From Fulvivirga lutimaris (GTDB taxonomy: Bacteria > Bacteroidota > Bacteroidia > Cytophagales > Cyclobacteriaceae), in NCBI RefSeq assembly GCF_009711525.1, contig NZ_SMLV01000434.1, positions 1 through 64,000 of the forward strand: a stretch of 64,000 nt of DNA, written 5' to 3'. The stretch's first letter is position 1, and every line of letters starts with the position of its first letter. Below, piece after piece: positions 1 to 9,622 of the stretch. A model generated the notes under the pieces. It was given only the letters and a program-made list of their open reading frames with translations, was not told where the DNA came from and searched no databases. The position numbers and the translations under genes are program-made.

Positions 1-109
1 TCCAGAATAACCTGAAAATTCCGAAATCAAACCTTGCTCACTCTATTCGCATTTATTCATTTATAATTCCTTCATCAAATAAATTTGATTCTGTCTATAA
101 ATGAATAAA

Positions 110-136
110 CCTCTGGCATTTTTCCAGAGGTTTTTT
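110..136 (+). terminator. Rho-independent terminator
   Basis: A perfect 7-bp stem (CCTCTGG/CCAGAGG) with a 7-base loop is followed by six T on the plus strand. It would end a plus-strand transcript entering from the left. On the minus strand the stem is followed by a weaker TTTATTCATT run, so it may also stop the tRNA transcript. Confidence 0.8.
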
Positions 137-141
137 ATTTG

Positions 142-216
142 TCGGGATGACTGGATTCGAACCAGCGGCCCCCACGTCCCTAACGTGGTGCGCTAACCGG
201 ACTGCGCCACATCCCG
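142..216 (-). tRNA. tRNA-Pro, anticodon AGG
   Basis: The minus strand folds as a complete cloverleaf of 75 bases. The acceptor stem is CGGGATG/CATCCCG with discriminator A, the D stem GCGC/GCGC, the anticodon stem CCACG/CGTGG with loop TTAGGGA, and the T arm GCTGG-TTCGAAT-CCAGT. The C1-G72 pair and the G35-G36-G37 run are typical of bacterial tRNA-Pro. The loop puts A at position 34, so the anticodon is AGG, which would need A34-to-inosine editing to read several Pro codons. The 3' CCA is not encoded. Confidence 0.95.
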
Positions 217-230
217 GAATGATGAAGTTG

Positions 231-261
231 CAAACCTAGATTTACAAATCATATTTTCAAA
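231..261 (-). promoter_or_regulatory. Bacteroidota-type promoter of tRNA-Pro
   Basis: On the minus strand TTTG (258-261) is followed after exactly 19 bases by TAGGTTTG (231-238). This is a perfect match to the Bacteroidota -33/-7 pattern (TTTG, N19-21, TAnnTTTG). The tRNA 5' end lies 15 bases downstream. The promoter starts just beyond the stop codon of the kinase operon. Confidence 0.8.
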
Positions 262-289
262 CAGGAAGAATACATTTTATTTCAGAAGA

Positions 290-1417
290 TTACCCTTCTT
301 CTGTTTCAGCGTTATTAGGGATCTTAATTGTAAAGACAGAACCTTTACCTTCTTCTGAATCAAGTAGAATTTCGCCATTTAGACGTTCGATGGACTCACT
401 AACGATAAACAGGCCCAGTCCACTTCCACCCATTTTTTCATCAGAACCCTTATAAAACATGTCGAAGATGTTATTTTTTAGTTTAGGGTTAATGCCGATT
501 CCGTTGTCAGCAACTTTGATAACAACTTCATTATCATCAACCTTGGCACTAATATTTAATTGTGGTTGAGGCTGATTAAGGTTACTGTATCTGATAGCAT
601 TGCTGATTAAATTATTCAAAATAATCTCCAATCTATATTTGTCACAGTACAGCTTAACAGTCTGGACAACATCAATAGTTTTTTTGATGTGCTGAGAGCC
701 TATGAAATACTCATGAATGTCTACTGCATTTCTGATAACATCGTTTAGAATAATGTCATCTTTTCTTATCTCAAGGTGAGAATTGCGTGAGTATTGAATA
801 ATCTCTTTTAATAGTTCATCCAACCTTTTAACGCTGCCCTCCTGCAGGTCTAAATACTCCCTTATTCTATCAAGGTCTTCTTCTTTTTTTGCCAGATTGA
901 TCAAGCCAAGTACTGAAGCCAATGGAGCCCTTAGGTCGTGAGAAGACCTGTATACTAACTCGTCAAGTTCTTTATTGGTCTTTTGAAGTTGCTTAATAAG
1001 GTTCTTGTTTTCCAGTCTAAGTTTATAAGCTTCAAGTGCATAATCAATGGTTTCTTTTAGCTCATCTTTATTCCACGGTTTGGTTATGTACCTAAATACT
1101 CTGCCCTTATTAATAGCAGAGATTATAGCCTCCATATCGCTATAGCCTGTAAGTATAATCCTGGTAATTTCAGGGTATAGGTTGGCTATCTTTTCCAGAA
1201 ACTCAACGCCTGTCATATTAGGCATGCGTTGGTCGGTTATGACAAGACGAATTTCATTATCTCTGAGCATTTCTAAACCTTCCTGCGCAGATTTAGCAAC
1301 AAGAACTTCATATTCCCTTCGGAAAATAATCTTGAAGCTGTCAAGGTTCTTTACCTCATCATCAACATAAAGGATTAACTCTTTATTGTTATCGGGTTTT
1401 TTTATGATGCTATCCAT
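290..1417 (-). CDS. Receiver-histidine kinase hybrid
   Basis: This is a cytoplasmic two-component protein of 375 residues. The N-terminal receiver domain (about 13-128) has the acidic pair D19/D20, phosphoacceptor D62 (ITDQRMP) and K113. A short helix leads to a HisKA domain with H160 in SHDLRAP. The C-terminal HATPase_c has N box NLISNA, G1 box DNGIGI and G2 box GGSGLGL. There is no membrane segment or DNA-binding output. It lies 36 bases after the PAS kinase gene and is probably co-transcribed. The receiver may be phosphorylated by that kinase and gate this protein's own kinase, but the final output is not visible here. Confidence 0.9.
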   Translation of the reverse strand: MDSIIKKPDNNKELILYVDDEVKNLDSFKIIFRREYEVLVAKSAQEGLEMLRDNEIRLVITDQRMPNMTGVEFLEKIANLYPEITRIILTGYSDMEAIISAINKGRVFRYITKPWNKDELKETIDYALEAYKLRLENKNLIKQLQKTNKELDELVYRSSHDLRAPLASVLGLINLAKKEEDLDRIREYLDLQEGSVKRLDELLKEIIQYSRNSHLEIRKDDIILNDVIRNAVDIHEYFIGSQHIKKTIDVVQTVKLYCDKYRLEIILNNLISNAIRYSNLNQPQPQLNISAKVDDNEVVIKVADNGIGINPKLKNNIFDMFYKGSDEKMGGSGLGLFIVSESIERLNGEILLDSEEGKGSVFTIKIPNNAETEEG

Positions 1418-1453
1418 AAATGCTCAAATTGTTCCAGAAGTTATCAATTCATT

Positions 1454-3676
1454 TTAATTGAATCCTTGTTTTGTTGGTAAAGAAACTGTGAATGTTGTCC
1501 CATTGTTATCGCTGGTAAAATTTATACTTCCGTTATGGTCTTGAATAATACCTAAACTTATAGATAGTCCAAGCCCTGTGCCCTCACCCGGTTCCTTTGT
1601 GGTATAGAAAGGCTCGAATATTCTACTTTGCATCTCTTCTGGTACGCCTGGGCCATTATCTTTTACGGTAATGATAACCCTATCTTCAGCCAATTCAGTT
1701 TTTACCAGTATTGCGCCTTCATCCTCTATGGCTTGAACTGCATTGTTTATTAAATTCATTAATACCTGATTAATCTGCCCTGGAGCGCACTCTATTGGCG
1801 GAATGTCACCAAATTCCTTAATGATCTCAATTTTGTACTTGTAGTTGTTGTGCAGCATCAAGAGTACATTGTTTATGGTGTCATGTATATTATGCTTTTC
1901 AATCTTCTCTTTATCCATGCGGCTAAAGGTTCGTAACCCTTTCACGATTTCAGCGGCCTGCTCAGCTCCCGAATTAATATGGGTAGCCATTTGGTTAAAA
2001 TCCTGAGCTAGCTCATTCAGGTTATCATTTTCTTCACTTGTTATTTTCTTTACCTCTTCATTAAGTTCTTCTAATAGCATTTTTAGCGCTTCTGAACTTG
2101 TTTTTATATAACTAATTGGGTTGTTCAACTCATGAGCAATGCCTGCTACAAGTACACCCAGACTAGCCATTTTTTCGGTATGAATAAGCTGGTCACGGGT
2201 GTTTTTTAGCTGATAAACTGTATTTTCCAATTCTTTCTTCTGCACCTCAAGGTTTTCATTTAATGCATGAAGCTCTTCACTTTGTTGCCTTAGCTCTTCT
2301 TCAGAAGCACTTAACTCGTAGTTAGTCAGCTTTAATTCTTCCTCTATCTGTTTTATTTTAGAAATGTCATTGATATAAGCACAATTATAAATGGCTCCAT
2401 CATATTCAATATTGATGGCATTGATTAAAACTGGAAATCTCGACCCATCTTTTTTGATATATGTTGCTTCTACATCTTTCAGTGGTTTGTCACTTCTTTC
2501 TTTAAACGTTTTGCCCCACTGCTTTTTATTCATTGAAGGGTCAATGTCATAAATTCTTTTGGTGTTAAACTCTTCTTGGGAAAACTGAGACACCTTTAAA
2601 GTCTCCTCATTTACATAATAAAATGAGCCATCTTCTTTTATCCATTCTATTAATATAGGTGCTTTATCTATAGTTTCCTGTGCTAATCTTAACTGCCGCT
2701 CAAGATTTTTAGATTCGGTGATGTCTACTATAAAACCTTCCAATGCTTCGAGGCGCCCATAGTCATCATATATGCCAATACCGCGCTCAGTCACCCACTT
2801 TTGAGCACCGTTTTTACAAACTATTGGAAAATTTATCTCATAAGGTTGCTGATCTTTCAACGCTCTTTCTATAATCGCTCGGTTTGAGGTTTGAAAGTCT
2901 TTCCTGACAATTTTTGTTTCAAAAAATCGCTTCGCATTTTTTATTTCTTCGCTGCTATAACCTGTCAATGGTAGGCAACCATCACTGATGAAAGTTACAG
3001 TTGAATATTTATCATTAAGGCATCTATAAGCCATGCCCTGCAGGTTGGTTAGCAGAGTAGCATATGCCTCTTCACTTTCAGAGATTCTTTTATTCTGCTC
3101 TGAAATTTCCTGCTGAGCTAGTAATAACCTTTCCTCCTGTAGTATTTCTCTTGTTATGTCTATCATGACACCTTCAAGTGCTACAAGCTTTCCTTTAGCA
3201 TCATAGACACCTTTGCCCCTGTCAATTACCCATTTTTCGGCACCGCTCTTTGTCTGTATAGGGTATTTAACATTAAAGCTTGTCTTTTCTTTCAAAGCCT
3301 TCTTGATTTCTGACCATACCTTCTTATTTATTTTTGGATCAACCAAATCTTTATCAACTTGAAGTATACCTGCACTGAAATCTGTGGCAGGGTAACCTGT
3401 TAACTCTTTGGCGCCTTCACTTATGAATGATGTTTTCCAGCTTTTGCCATTAGGAAGGTATTGATATGCCATACCTTGAAGATTAGTTAATAACTCTTGA
3501 TAAGATTCTTCTCTATATTTTAGCTGATCTGATTTATCTTTAATTTCATTGGTACGATCTACAATCTCCTTTTCTAGCTCCTCAATGATTTGATTACCAG
3601 ACCTTTTCTCTTTTATCAAGTCTATGAGTTCCTTTTTAGTGAGTTTTTCCAGTGGTCCCAATTTCTTTAAATTCAT
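1454..3676 (-). CDS. PAS-PAS-PAS sensor histidine kinase
   Basis: This 740-residue kinase has no transmembrane segment, so its sensing is cytoplasmic. An N-terminal coiled coil (about 25-60) precedes three PAS/PAC units at roughly 60-175, 203-322 and 333-442. The first two resemble each other (LLTNLQGMAY occurs in both) and look duplicated. A second coiled coil (443-500) leads to HisKA with H515 in GIAHELNNP, then HATPase_c (NLINNA, DNGPGVP, GEGTGLGL). This H-box class is typical of hybrid and NtrB-like kinases. It is first in an operon with the receiver-kinase and divergent from the WG-repeat gene at 3772. The ligand is unknown. Confidence 0.92.
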   Translation of the reverse strand: MNLKKLGPLEKLTKKELIDLIKEKRSGNQIIEELEKEIVDRTNEIKDKSDQLKYREESYQELLTNLQGMAYQYLPNGKSWKTSFISEGAKELTGYPATDFSAGILQVDKDLVDPKINKKVWSEIKKALKEKTSFNVKYPIQTKSGAEKWVIDRGKGVYDAKGKLVALEGVMIDITREILQEERLLLAQQEISEQNKRISESEEAYATLLTNLQGMAYRCLNDKYSTVTFISDGCLPLTGYSSEEIKNAKRFFETKIVRKDFQTSNRAIIERALKDQQPYEINFPIVCKNGAQKWVTERGIGIYDDYGRLEALEGFIVDITESKNLERQLRLAQETIDKAPILIEWIKEDGSFYYVNEETLKVSQFSQEEFNTKRIYDIDPSMNKKQWGKTFKERSDKPLKDVEATYIKKDGSRFPVLINAINIEYDGAIYNCAYINDISKIKQIEEELKLTNYELSASEEELRQQSEELHALNENLEVQKKELENTVYQLKNTRDQLIHTEKMASLGVLVAGIAHELNNPISYIKTSSEALKMLLEELNEEVKKITSEENDNLNELAQDFNQMATHINSGAEQAAEIVKGLRTFSRMDKEKIEKHNIHDTINNVLLMLHNNYKYKIEIIKEFGDIPPIECAPGQINQVLMNLINNAVQAIEDEGAILVKTELAEDRVIITVKDNGPGVPEEMQSRIFEPFYTTKEPGEGTGLGLSISLGIIQDHNGSINFTSDNNGTTFTVSLPTKQGFN

Positions 3677-3771
3677 AACTTTGGCTTTAACACAGTTAGA
3701 AAATTAGCTAATTGGAGAGCTAAATCAAATCAAAACGATATTTACACCTTATACAGTACCAGCCTGAGCAA

Positions 3772-6375
3772 ATGCCTAGAAAATCGCTTATATACTTTAT
3801 TTTTTCTATTTACTGTCTATCTGCGTCAGCTCAGACAGGTAATATTAAAAAGGCGCTGAAGCTGCAGGAGAAAGGAAAAATCGAGAAAGCACAAAAACAG
3901 ATTGAGAAGGCATTTAAGAAAGATGCAAGTTTACCAGCGGCCATTTATGCTACAGCAAAAATCCAATTTGATACAGCATATCATAATTACAATATAGATA
4001 GCGCCTATTTCACCCTATTGGAAGCACGGAAGTATTTCGGTTTGCTCGAAGAAAAGGATATGGAAAAGCATGCTAAAATTGGCGTCAACCTGGTATCGAT
4101 GGATGAGTTTAAGCGTGAAATAGAAACAGCAGCTTTTTTACGCGCCAGATTAGAGAATACTGAAGATCGGTTGAATTACTTTCTAGAGACTTTTCCTAAG
4201 TCGAAGCAAGAGGCCTCGGCTGTCAAGATTAGGGATAGCCTAGCATTCCAAACCGCTAGAAGAACCAATACCTATGGTGCCTATGAAGACTTTATGTCCA
4301 AATACCCCAATGCACTTCAATACGATGATGCTAAGCAACGGTATGAGAAACTTTATTTTACGAAAAGTACTGCTGACGGCAAACTTGACAGTTATGTGAA
4401 GTTTCTTCAAACGCATGGCACAACACCATACAGGTTTGAGGCAGAAAGAAATATTTATGAAATATCTACAGCAGATAATGAGCCTAAGAGCTATTTGGCG
4501 TTTATGGATAAGTACCCAAAAAGCAACTGGGTTAAGAAAGCACGTAGGGTCCTGTATCATGTGCTGAAGGATAAGGGTGAAATTGAAAGTTTTCCCAAAA
4601 AATGGCTTACAGATTCGTTAGCGACAATTATAAAATATGACACCATTGGGCCATTAATCCCAGTTTATAAAGCTGGTAAGTATGGTTTTGTGGATTTGAA
4701 GGAAAACCAAATCATAAAATCACAATACACCAACATTAATTCCGAGTTGTTGTGCCATGTTTTAGAGACTGATTTTTTTCAGTCGGATGAAGGTGTGATT
4801 GCCAGAGATGGGAGTGCTATATTACCAAAGCATAAGGGTGAAGTTGAGGATATGGGAAGTGGCTTATTAAAAGTTAAATACCGAAATAGTTTTAAGGTAT
4901 TTCACAAATCTGGATGGGAGATAAATTCAGACTATTGGGATGATGTTAAGCTCTTGAATGGAAAATTTATTGCCTTTAAATTAAACGATAAATGGGGTTT
5001 AATGTCAGTGGCTGGACGTAACGTGACCAAAGCTGTTTTTGATAACATCTCTACACAGGGCCCGTTTTATATTTTTGAATTAGATGAAAAGTATGATGCC
5101 CTCACTGCCAATAAGCTAGCAGAGGCAGTGGACAAAAATCCAATAAACTTCAATCCTATTCATGAGGACTTTGAACTTCTGGAAGGGAATAAACTATGGT
5201 TACAATCGACATTCGGAGAGATGGTTTTAGATGAATATCTCAACGAGACCATTCCTTTTAATGAGCAGAAGATAAAAGTGTTAAGTAAGGCGGTAATAGT
5301 TAAAGGAAGAGAGAAGATTGAATTGCTAACCATTGAGTATAAGCTCAAAGCCGAAAAGCAATCGGATAAAATGGAATATAACGATGAATATCTAGGGATC
5401 AAGATGGCCAATGGTTGGGAGTTATATTCTTTTCTGGACTTCACTCTGATAGATACTTTTGACACGCTGACTTTTTATGGGAGTAATTTTTTGTTGGCTG
5501 GTAAAGGTGATACTACCTTAGTTTACTTTGCTGAAAAATCGAAATTGCTCGTTAAAGATATTGAAAGTCTTAAGTTTCTCACATCATCTGGAGCATCACA
5601 ATACCTGGCCATAAATTATGAAGACAAGAAGAAAACCTACTATTTTGATATGTATGGAAACTTTGTCATCAACGAAAATTTTGAGAGTATAAACCCTATA
5701 GGTAAGGAGTATTTGGTCACTACCGATAAAGGGAAAAAAGGGCTGATCAATAATAAAGGAAAAGAGCTGCTTAGACCGAAATATGATGCTGTCGCTAACT
5801 ATTCAAATGGTTACATATCTTATCTACAAGGCAAGAAATTCGGTTTAATCCATTCTGATTTAGATGTCAAGGTAGACGCAGAGTATGATAGGAATATTGT
5901 ACCCTATAACTCAAAACTATTAGTGGCTGAAAAGAATGGTAAGTTGGGTTTTGTACGAAATGATGGCAAAGAAATTTCTGATTTTGGTTTTGAGGACATC
6001 AAGTTTTGGCAGGATTCGGTAGCACTTGTGAAGACAAACTATCTCTGGAAGTATTTTGATATTTATAATAACACGCTCCGAGATGGTGGATACAAATCAT
6101 ATCACTACCAGTTAAATACGCCAGAAGAGATTGTGATTATAGCCCGAGGAGATCAGGGTTATGGTGTCTTTAGCAGCACCCGGGGAGAAGTAATCGCACC
6201 AACATTCAACGATCTTATTAATGTGGGTTCTACCGCTGATCCTATTTATTTTACCGAAAAGCATGTTGAAGAGGCAGAGTTCTATGTGGTTATTTATTAT
6301 GATAAAACGGGTCAGATAATCAGAAAACAAGCTTTTGAGGCAGCGGATTATATGTTAATTTATTGTGAACAATAG
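3772..6375 (+). CDS. Exported TPR-like/WG-repeat protein
   Basis: An 867-residue protein with a signal peptide (hydrophobic 6-18, ASAQ cleavage region). Residues about 22-250 are helical and TPR-like: paired basic helices, then units spaced like tetratricopeptides. From about 290 to the end there are degenerate WG repeats of about 45 residues, visible as KYGFVDLKENQII, KWGLMSVAGRNVT, KKGLINNKGKELL and KLGFVRNDGKEIS. WG repeats are beta-rich modules, common in Bacteroidota, without an assigned activity. It probably acts in the periplasm or on the outer membrane. The gene at 10982 has the same repeat type without the TPR part. No function can be assigned. Confidence 0.85.
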   Translation: MPRKSLIYFIFSIYCLSASAQTGNIKKALKLQEKGKIEKAQKQIEKAFKKDASLPAAIYATAKIQFDTAYHNYNIDSAYFTLLEARKYFGLLEEKDMEKHAKIGVNLVSMDEFKREIETAAFLRARLENTEDRLNYFLETFPKSKQEASAVKIRDSLAFQTARRTNTYGAYEDFMSKYPNALQYDDAKQRYEKLYFTKSTADGKLDSYVKFLQTHGTTPYRFEAERNIYEISTADNEPKSYLAFMDKYPKSNWVKKARRVLYHVLKDKGEIESFPKKWLTDSLATIIKYDTIGPLIPVYKAGKYGFVDLKENQIIKSQYTNINSELLCHVLETDFFQSDEGVIARDGSAILPKHKGEVEDMGSGLLKVKYRNSFKVFHKSGWEINSDYWDDVKLLNGKFIAFKLNDKWGLMSVAGRNVTKAVFDNISTQGPFYIFELDEKYDALTANKLAEAVDKNPINFNPIHEDFELLEGNKLWLQSTFGEMVLDEYLNETIPFNEQKIKVLSKAVIVKGREKIELLTIEYKLKAEKQSDKMEYNDEYLGIKMANGWELYSFLDFTLIDTFDTLTFYGSNFLLAGKGDTTLVYFAEKSKLLVKDIESLKFLTSSGASQYLAINYEDKKKTYYFDMYGNFVINENFESINPIGKEYLVTTDKGKKGLINNKGKELLRPKYDAVANYSNGYISYLQGKKFGLIHSDLDVKVDAEYDRNIVPYNSKLLVAEKNGKLGFVRNDGKEISDFGFEDIKFWQDSVALVKTNYLWKYFDIYNNTLRDGGYKSYHYQLNTPEEIVIIARGDQGYGVFSSTRGEVIAPTFNDLINVGSTADPIYFTEKHVEEAEFYVVIYYDKTGQIIRKQAFEAADYMLIYCEQ

Positions 6376-6438
6376 AATTTCCTTCTTATAACTAAGTCTC
6401 AATTCCTAATATTGCCATCAGGAATTAAAGAATAAATC

Positions 6439-8058
6439 ATGAAGGCAAATTATCTGCTAGCTCTATTATTTTTATCAACATTTACAGGCCTTAATGCACA
6501 AAGCCAAAAGCCAAAGTTAGTGGTAGGTATTGTGGTGGACCAGATGCGTCAGGAGTACCTATATCGTTTTGGTGACAGGTTTCAGGATGACGGTTTTAAA
6601 AGATTGATGGGCGAGGGTTTTATGTTTAAAAACATGCATTATAACTACATCCCTACAAAAACTGCCCCTGGTCATGCGTCAATTTATACAGGCACAACAC
6701 CGGCCATTCATGGCATAGCGGGCAATGATTGGTACCAGCCAGACCTGGAAAGAGAAGTTTATTGTGTAGAAGACGAGCATTATAATACAGTAGGCTCTGA
6801 TTCAGACAATGGTCAGATGTCACCAAATAGATTGCAGGCCACCACTATAACTGATGAGCTCATGCTTTTTAGTCAATATAAAAGCAAAGTTTTAAGTATG
6901 TCATTGAAAGACCGTGGAGCAGTACTTCCTGCAGGGCACAGAGGTGATGCATTTTGGTATGATAACTCTACAGGAGATTTTATAACCAGCACTTATTATA
7001 TGAGTGAGCTGCCAAAATGGGTTAGCCAATTTAATAAGAGGAGACTGGCAGATGATTACCTGAGTAAAACATGGAATACACTTTATGATATCAGCACTTA
7101 TAAGGCCAGTAGTGAGGACAATGATAGCGCTGAGAAAACACTCAACGGGCTATTCAAGGGATTTCCTTACGATATGCGCGAGATCAAAAATGATTATGGA
7201 ATCCTAAGGAATACTCCTTTCGGGAATGATATTTTGGCCGATTTATTTATCGCGGCATTGGATAACAATGACTTTGGAAAGGATAACTATACAGATGTTA
7301 TAGCCATTAGCTTTTCAGCAACAGACTATATGGGGCATGATTCAGGGCCTTATTCTATTGAAGTGGAAGATGCCTATTTAAGACTAGACCATAATATAGC
7401 TGCAATATTGAAAAAGTTAGATGAAAAGGTTGGAAAAGGGAATTACACCGTCTTTCTTACTGCAGACCATGCTGTGGCTCCAATTCCCCAGTATATGAAG
7501 AACAATAAATTTGGAACAGACTATTTCAATAAAAGCTCAGAAGTTAAAGAACTTTCTAAACTATTGAATCTGAAATATGGCGAAGCAAAATGGATAGAGT
7601 ACTCCATTAATAATCAGCTTTATCTAGATCATGATTTGTTAAGAGAAAAGAAGATTGATATTGATGAAATGGCCGACTACATAGCCCAATACATGGCTGA
7701 TATTGAAGGCGTTCAATTTGTCTATACAGCAAATGAAATAAAGACAACACCATGGAGTGATACAGACATCAAAGGCAAACTGGCCAGAGGTTATAATATT
7801 AAAAGGTCTGGTGATGTTATGTATGAATTCTACCCAGGTTGGTTAAATACGCAAACGGGAGATGCTACCACGCATGGTTCTGGCTATAGCTATGATACAC
7901 ATGTGCCAATGCTTTGGTATGGAAATGGAATAAAAAAAGGTGAATCTGTTATGAAGCATAACATTACAGATATAGCTCCAACCTTATCCATGCTCCTCAA
8001 TATTTCGCTACCCAATGGAGCTACAGGCGAACCATTATATGAGCTATTCGACCACTGA
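6439..8058 (+). CDS. pafA: PafA-type alkaline phosphatase
   Basis: This 539-residue secreted phosphatase closely resembles Flavobacterium/Elizabethkingia PafA. A signal peptide ends near A20. Zinc site and nucleophile residues are present: D34 in VVDQM, T75 in PTKTAPGH, the GIAGNDW segment with the phosphate-binding Asn, SLKDRG with the Lys and Arg that mark PafA-like monoesterases, DYMGHDSG, TADHA and the late His in TTHGSG. It releases phosphate from organic monoesters in the periplasm. It is followed 61 bases later by the symporter gene. An inverted repeat (AATTCCT, 12-base loop, AGGAATT, 6401-6426) lies before the start; no Pho box could be recognised. Confidence 0.93.
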   Translation: MKANYLLALLFLSTFTGLNAQSQKPKLVVGIVVDQMRQEYLYRFGDRFQDDGFKRLMGEGFMFKNMHYNYIPTKTAPGHASIYTGTTPAIHGIAGNDWYQPDLEREVYCVEDEHYNTVGSDSDNGQMSPNRLQATTITDELMLFSQYKSKVLSMSLKDRGAVLPAGHRGDAFWYDNSTGDFITSTYYMSELPKWVSQFNKRRLADDYLSKTWNTLYDISTYKASSEDNDSAEKTLNGLFKGFPYDMREIKNDYGILRNTPFGNDILADLFIAALDNNDFGKDNYTDVIAISFSATDYMGHDSGPYSIEVEDAYLRLDHNIAAILKKLDEKVGKGNYTVFLTADHAVAPIPQYMKNNKFGTDYFNKSSEVKELSKLLNLKYGEAKWIEYSINNQLYLDHDLLREKKIDIDEMADYIAQYMADIEGVQFVYTANEIKTTPWSDTDIKGKLARGYNIKRSGDVMYEFYPGWLNTQTGDATTHGSGYSYDTHVPMLWYGNGIKKGESVMKHNITDIAPTLSMLLNISLPNGATGEPLYELFDH

Positions 8059-8119
8059 TAAAGTGCCATTTTATTTGTTGCCCTTTTTTGAGTATCATTA
8101 GGCCTCTTACAAATGGGCT

Positions 8120-9622
8120 ATGACAAAAACTGAAGAATTTAGTAACCGATGGGGCATTGTCCTTGCTTCATTGGGAATGGCAATTGGGGCAGGTAATTTA
8201 TGGCGCTTTCCTCGCCTGGCTGGGCAATATGGAGGCGCTTTTTTAATACTATGGATTGGCTTTTTGCTTATCTGGTCTATACCTATTTTGTTGGCCGAAT
8301 TTTCCATTGGTAAGAAGTATAAAAAAGGAGTTATTGGCTCTTTTGGTAGTGTGTCAGGTAAAGGACTTACTTGGGGCGGATTTTTCATTACAGTATGTAC
8401 TTTGGGTATAGCATTTTATTATGCTGTAGTTACAGGCTGGGCATTGCAGTACCTGGGACTTGCCAGTCAGAACTTATTCTCATTTATTACTGGTAGCAAG
8501 ACCATTGCTGTTCATTTAGCAGAAGACCCAACTTATTTAGAGACTTATTGGGATGGTATTTCTACTGGCAGTATGTCAACTGTCATCTTGTATATACTGG
8601 CTGTCATTGCTGGTATTTATTTATTGATTAAAGGCATTCAAAATGGTCTTGAAAAGGCCAACAAGGTGCTGATACCTAGCCTATTTGGGCTGTTAATTGT
8701 GATTACAGTCATTTCGCTAAATATGGAAAATGGCTTCAAAGGGCTAGAGTACATGTTTGCCATTGATACAAAGCACTTTTCTAACCCAACGATCTGGATC
8801 GAGGCACTATCACAGTCGGCATGGTCAACAGGAGCAGGTTGGGGATTGATTATGACCATATCCTCTTACTCTAGAAAGAAAGAAGATGTGGTGCTTAATA
8901 CATTTATTAGTGGGTTTGGAAACAACACTGCTTCAATAATGGCCGGTGTGGCTATTTTGCCTGCTGTTTTCGCATTGGCTACCAGCGAAGGTGAAGCCAT
9001 CTCATTTCTTCAAAGTGGAAATCAGGCATTGACATTTACCATCATTCCGAAGTTGTTTTCTACCATCACCGGTGGAGCGATTTTGTCGTTCATATTCTTC
9101 CTTGCATTTTTTATGGCAGCATTTAGCTCGCTGCTCCCAATGCTTGAGCTTTTCATTAGCAATTTGAAAGACATGGGCATAACCAGAAAGTCCGCAGCCG
9201 TACGAGCTGGCGTGTTCTGTATCATATTTGGATTTCCATCAGCCTGGTCGTTGAACTTCTTTAATAATCAGGACTGGGTGTGGGGCATTGGCCTAATTAT
9301 AAGTGGACTGCTTATTATTATAGTTGTTTTGAAGTATGGAATTTCAAAATTCAAAAAGGACTTTATAGATACAGATTCTGATCTGAATGTTCCATTGAAA
9401 TATTTCTCAATTACACTATGTTTTAATGTGGTATTGGCCGTAGTGCTGATTTACTGGTGGATGTCCAGAGGGTATTCTGAAAACCCATGGTTTGATGCCA
9501 ATGGAAACTGGAATGTGTTTGATGTGTATAGTAATGCTTCAGTAGTTACGCAATGGGCGTTGGCCTTGATAGCAGGTATTGCCATCAACAAATATCTTTA
9601 CAATAAATTTGTCAAATCATGA
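8120..9622 (+). CDS. NSS-family sodium-dependent symporter
   Basis: This 500-residue inner-membrane protein has about 11-12 transmembrane helices. It starts with the neurotransmitter:sodium symporter signature: a helix-1 unwound region (AIGAGNLWRFP), conserved Arg and the GGAF segment. The helix-6 region (SAWSTGAGWG) also fits. The family imports amino acids or related solutes with sodium. The overlap with the small gene at 9619 links it to the MetP/MetS type (methionine/alanine import in Corynebacterium), but the substrate here is inference. It follows the phosphatase gene on the same strand with no visible terminator between them. Confidence 0.92.
   Translation: MTKTEEFSNRWGIVLASLGMAIGAGNLWRFPRLAGQYGGAFLILWIGFLLIWSIPILLAEFSIGKKYKKGVIGSFGSVSGKGLTWGGFFITVCTLGIAFYYAVVTGWALQYLGLASQNLFSFITGSKTIAVHLAEDPTYLETYWDGISTGSMSTVILYILAVIAGIYLLIKGIQNGLEKANKVLIPSLFGLLIVITVISLNMENGFKGLEYMFAIDTKHFSNPTIWIEALSQSAWSTGAGWGLIMTISSYSRKKEDVVLNTFISGFGNNTASIMAGVAILPAVFALATSEGEAISFLQSGNQALTFTIIPKLFSTITGGAILSFIFFLAFFMAAFSSLLPMLELFISNLKDMGITRKSAAVRAGVFCIIFGFPSAWSLNFFNNQDWVWGIGLIISGLLIIIVVLKYGISKFKKDFIDTDSDLNVPLKYFSITLCFNVVLAVVLIYWWMSRGYSENPWFDANGNWNVFDVYSNASVVTQWALALIAGIAINKYLYNKFVKS

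Noticed and set aside
3-104. Open frame of 33 codons at the left edge, ending just before the terminator at 110
   Set aside because: It could be the end of an upstream gene, but the residues show no recognisable motif and the length is compatible with chance.
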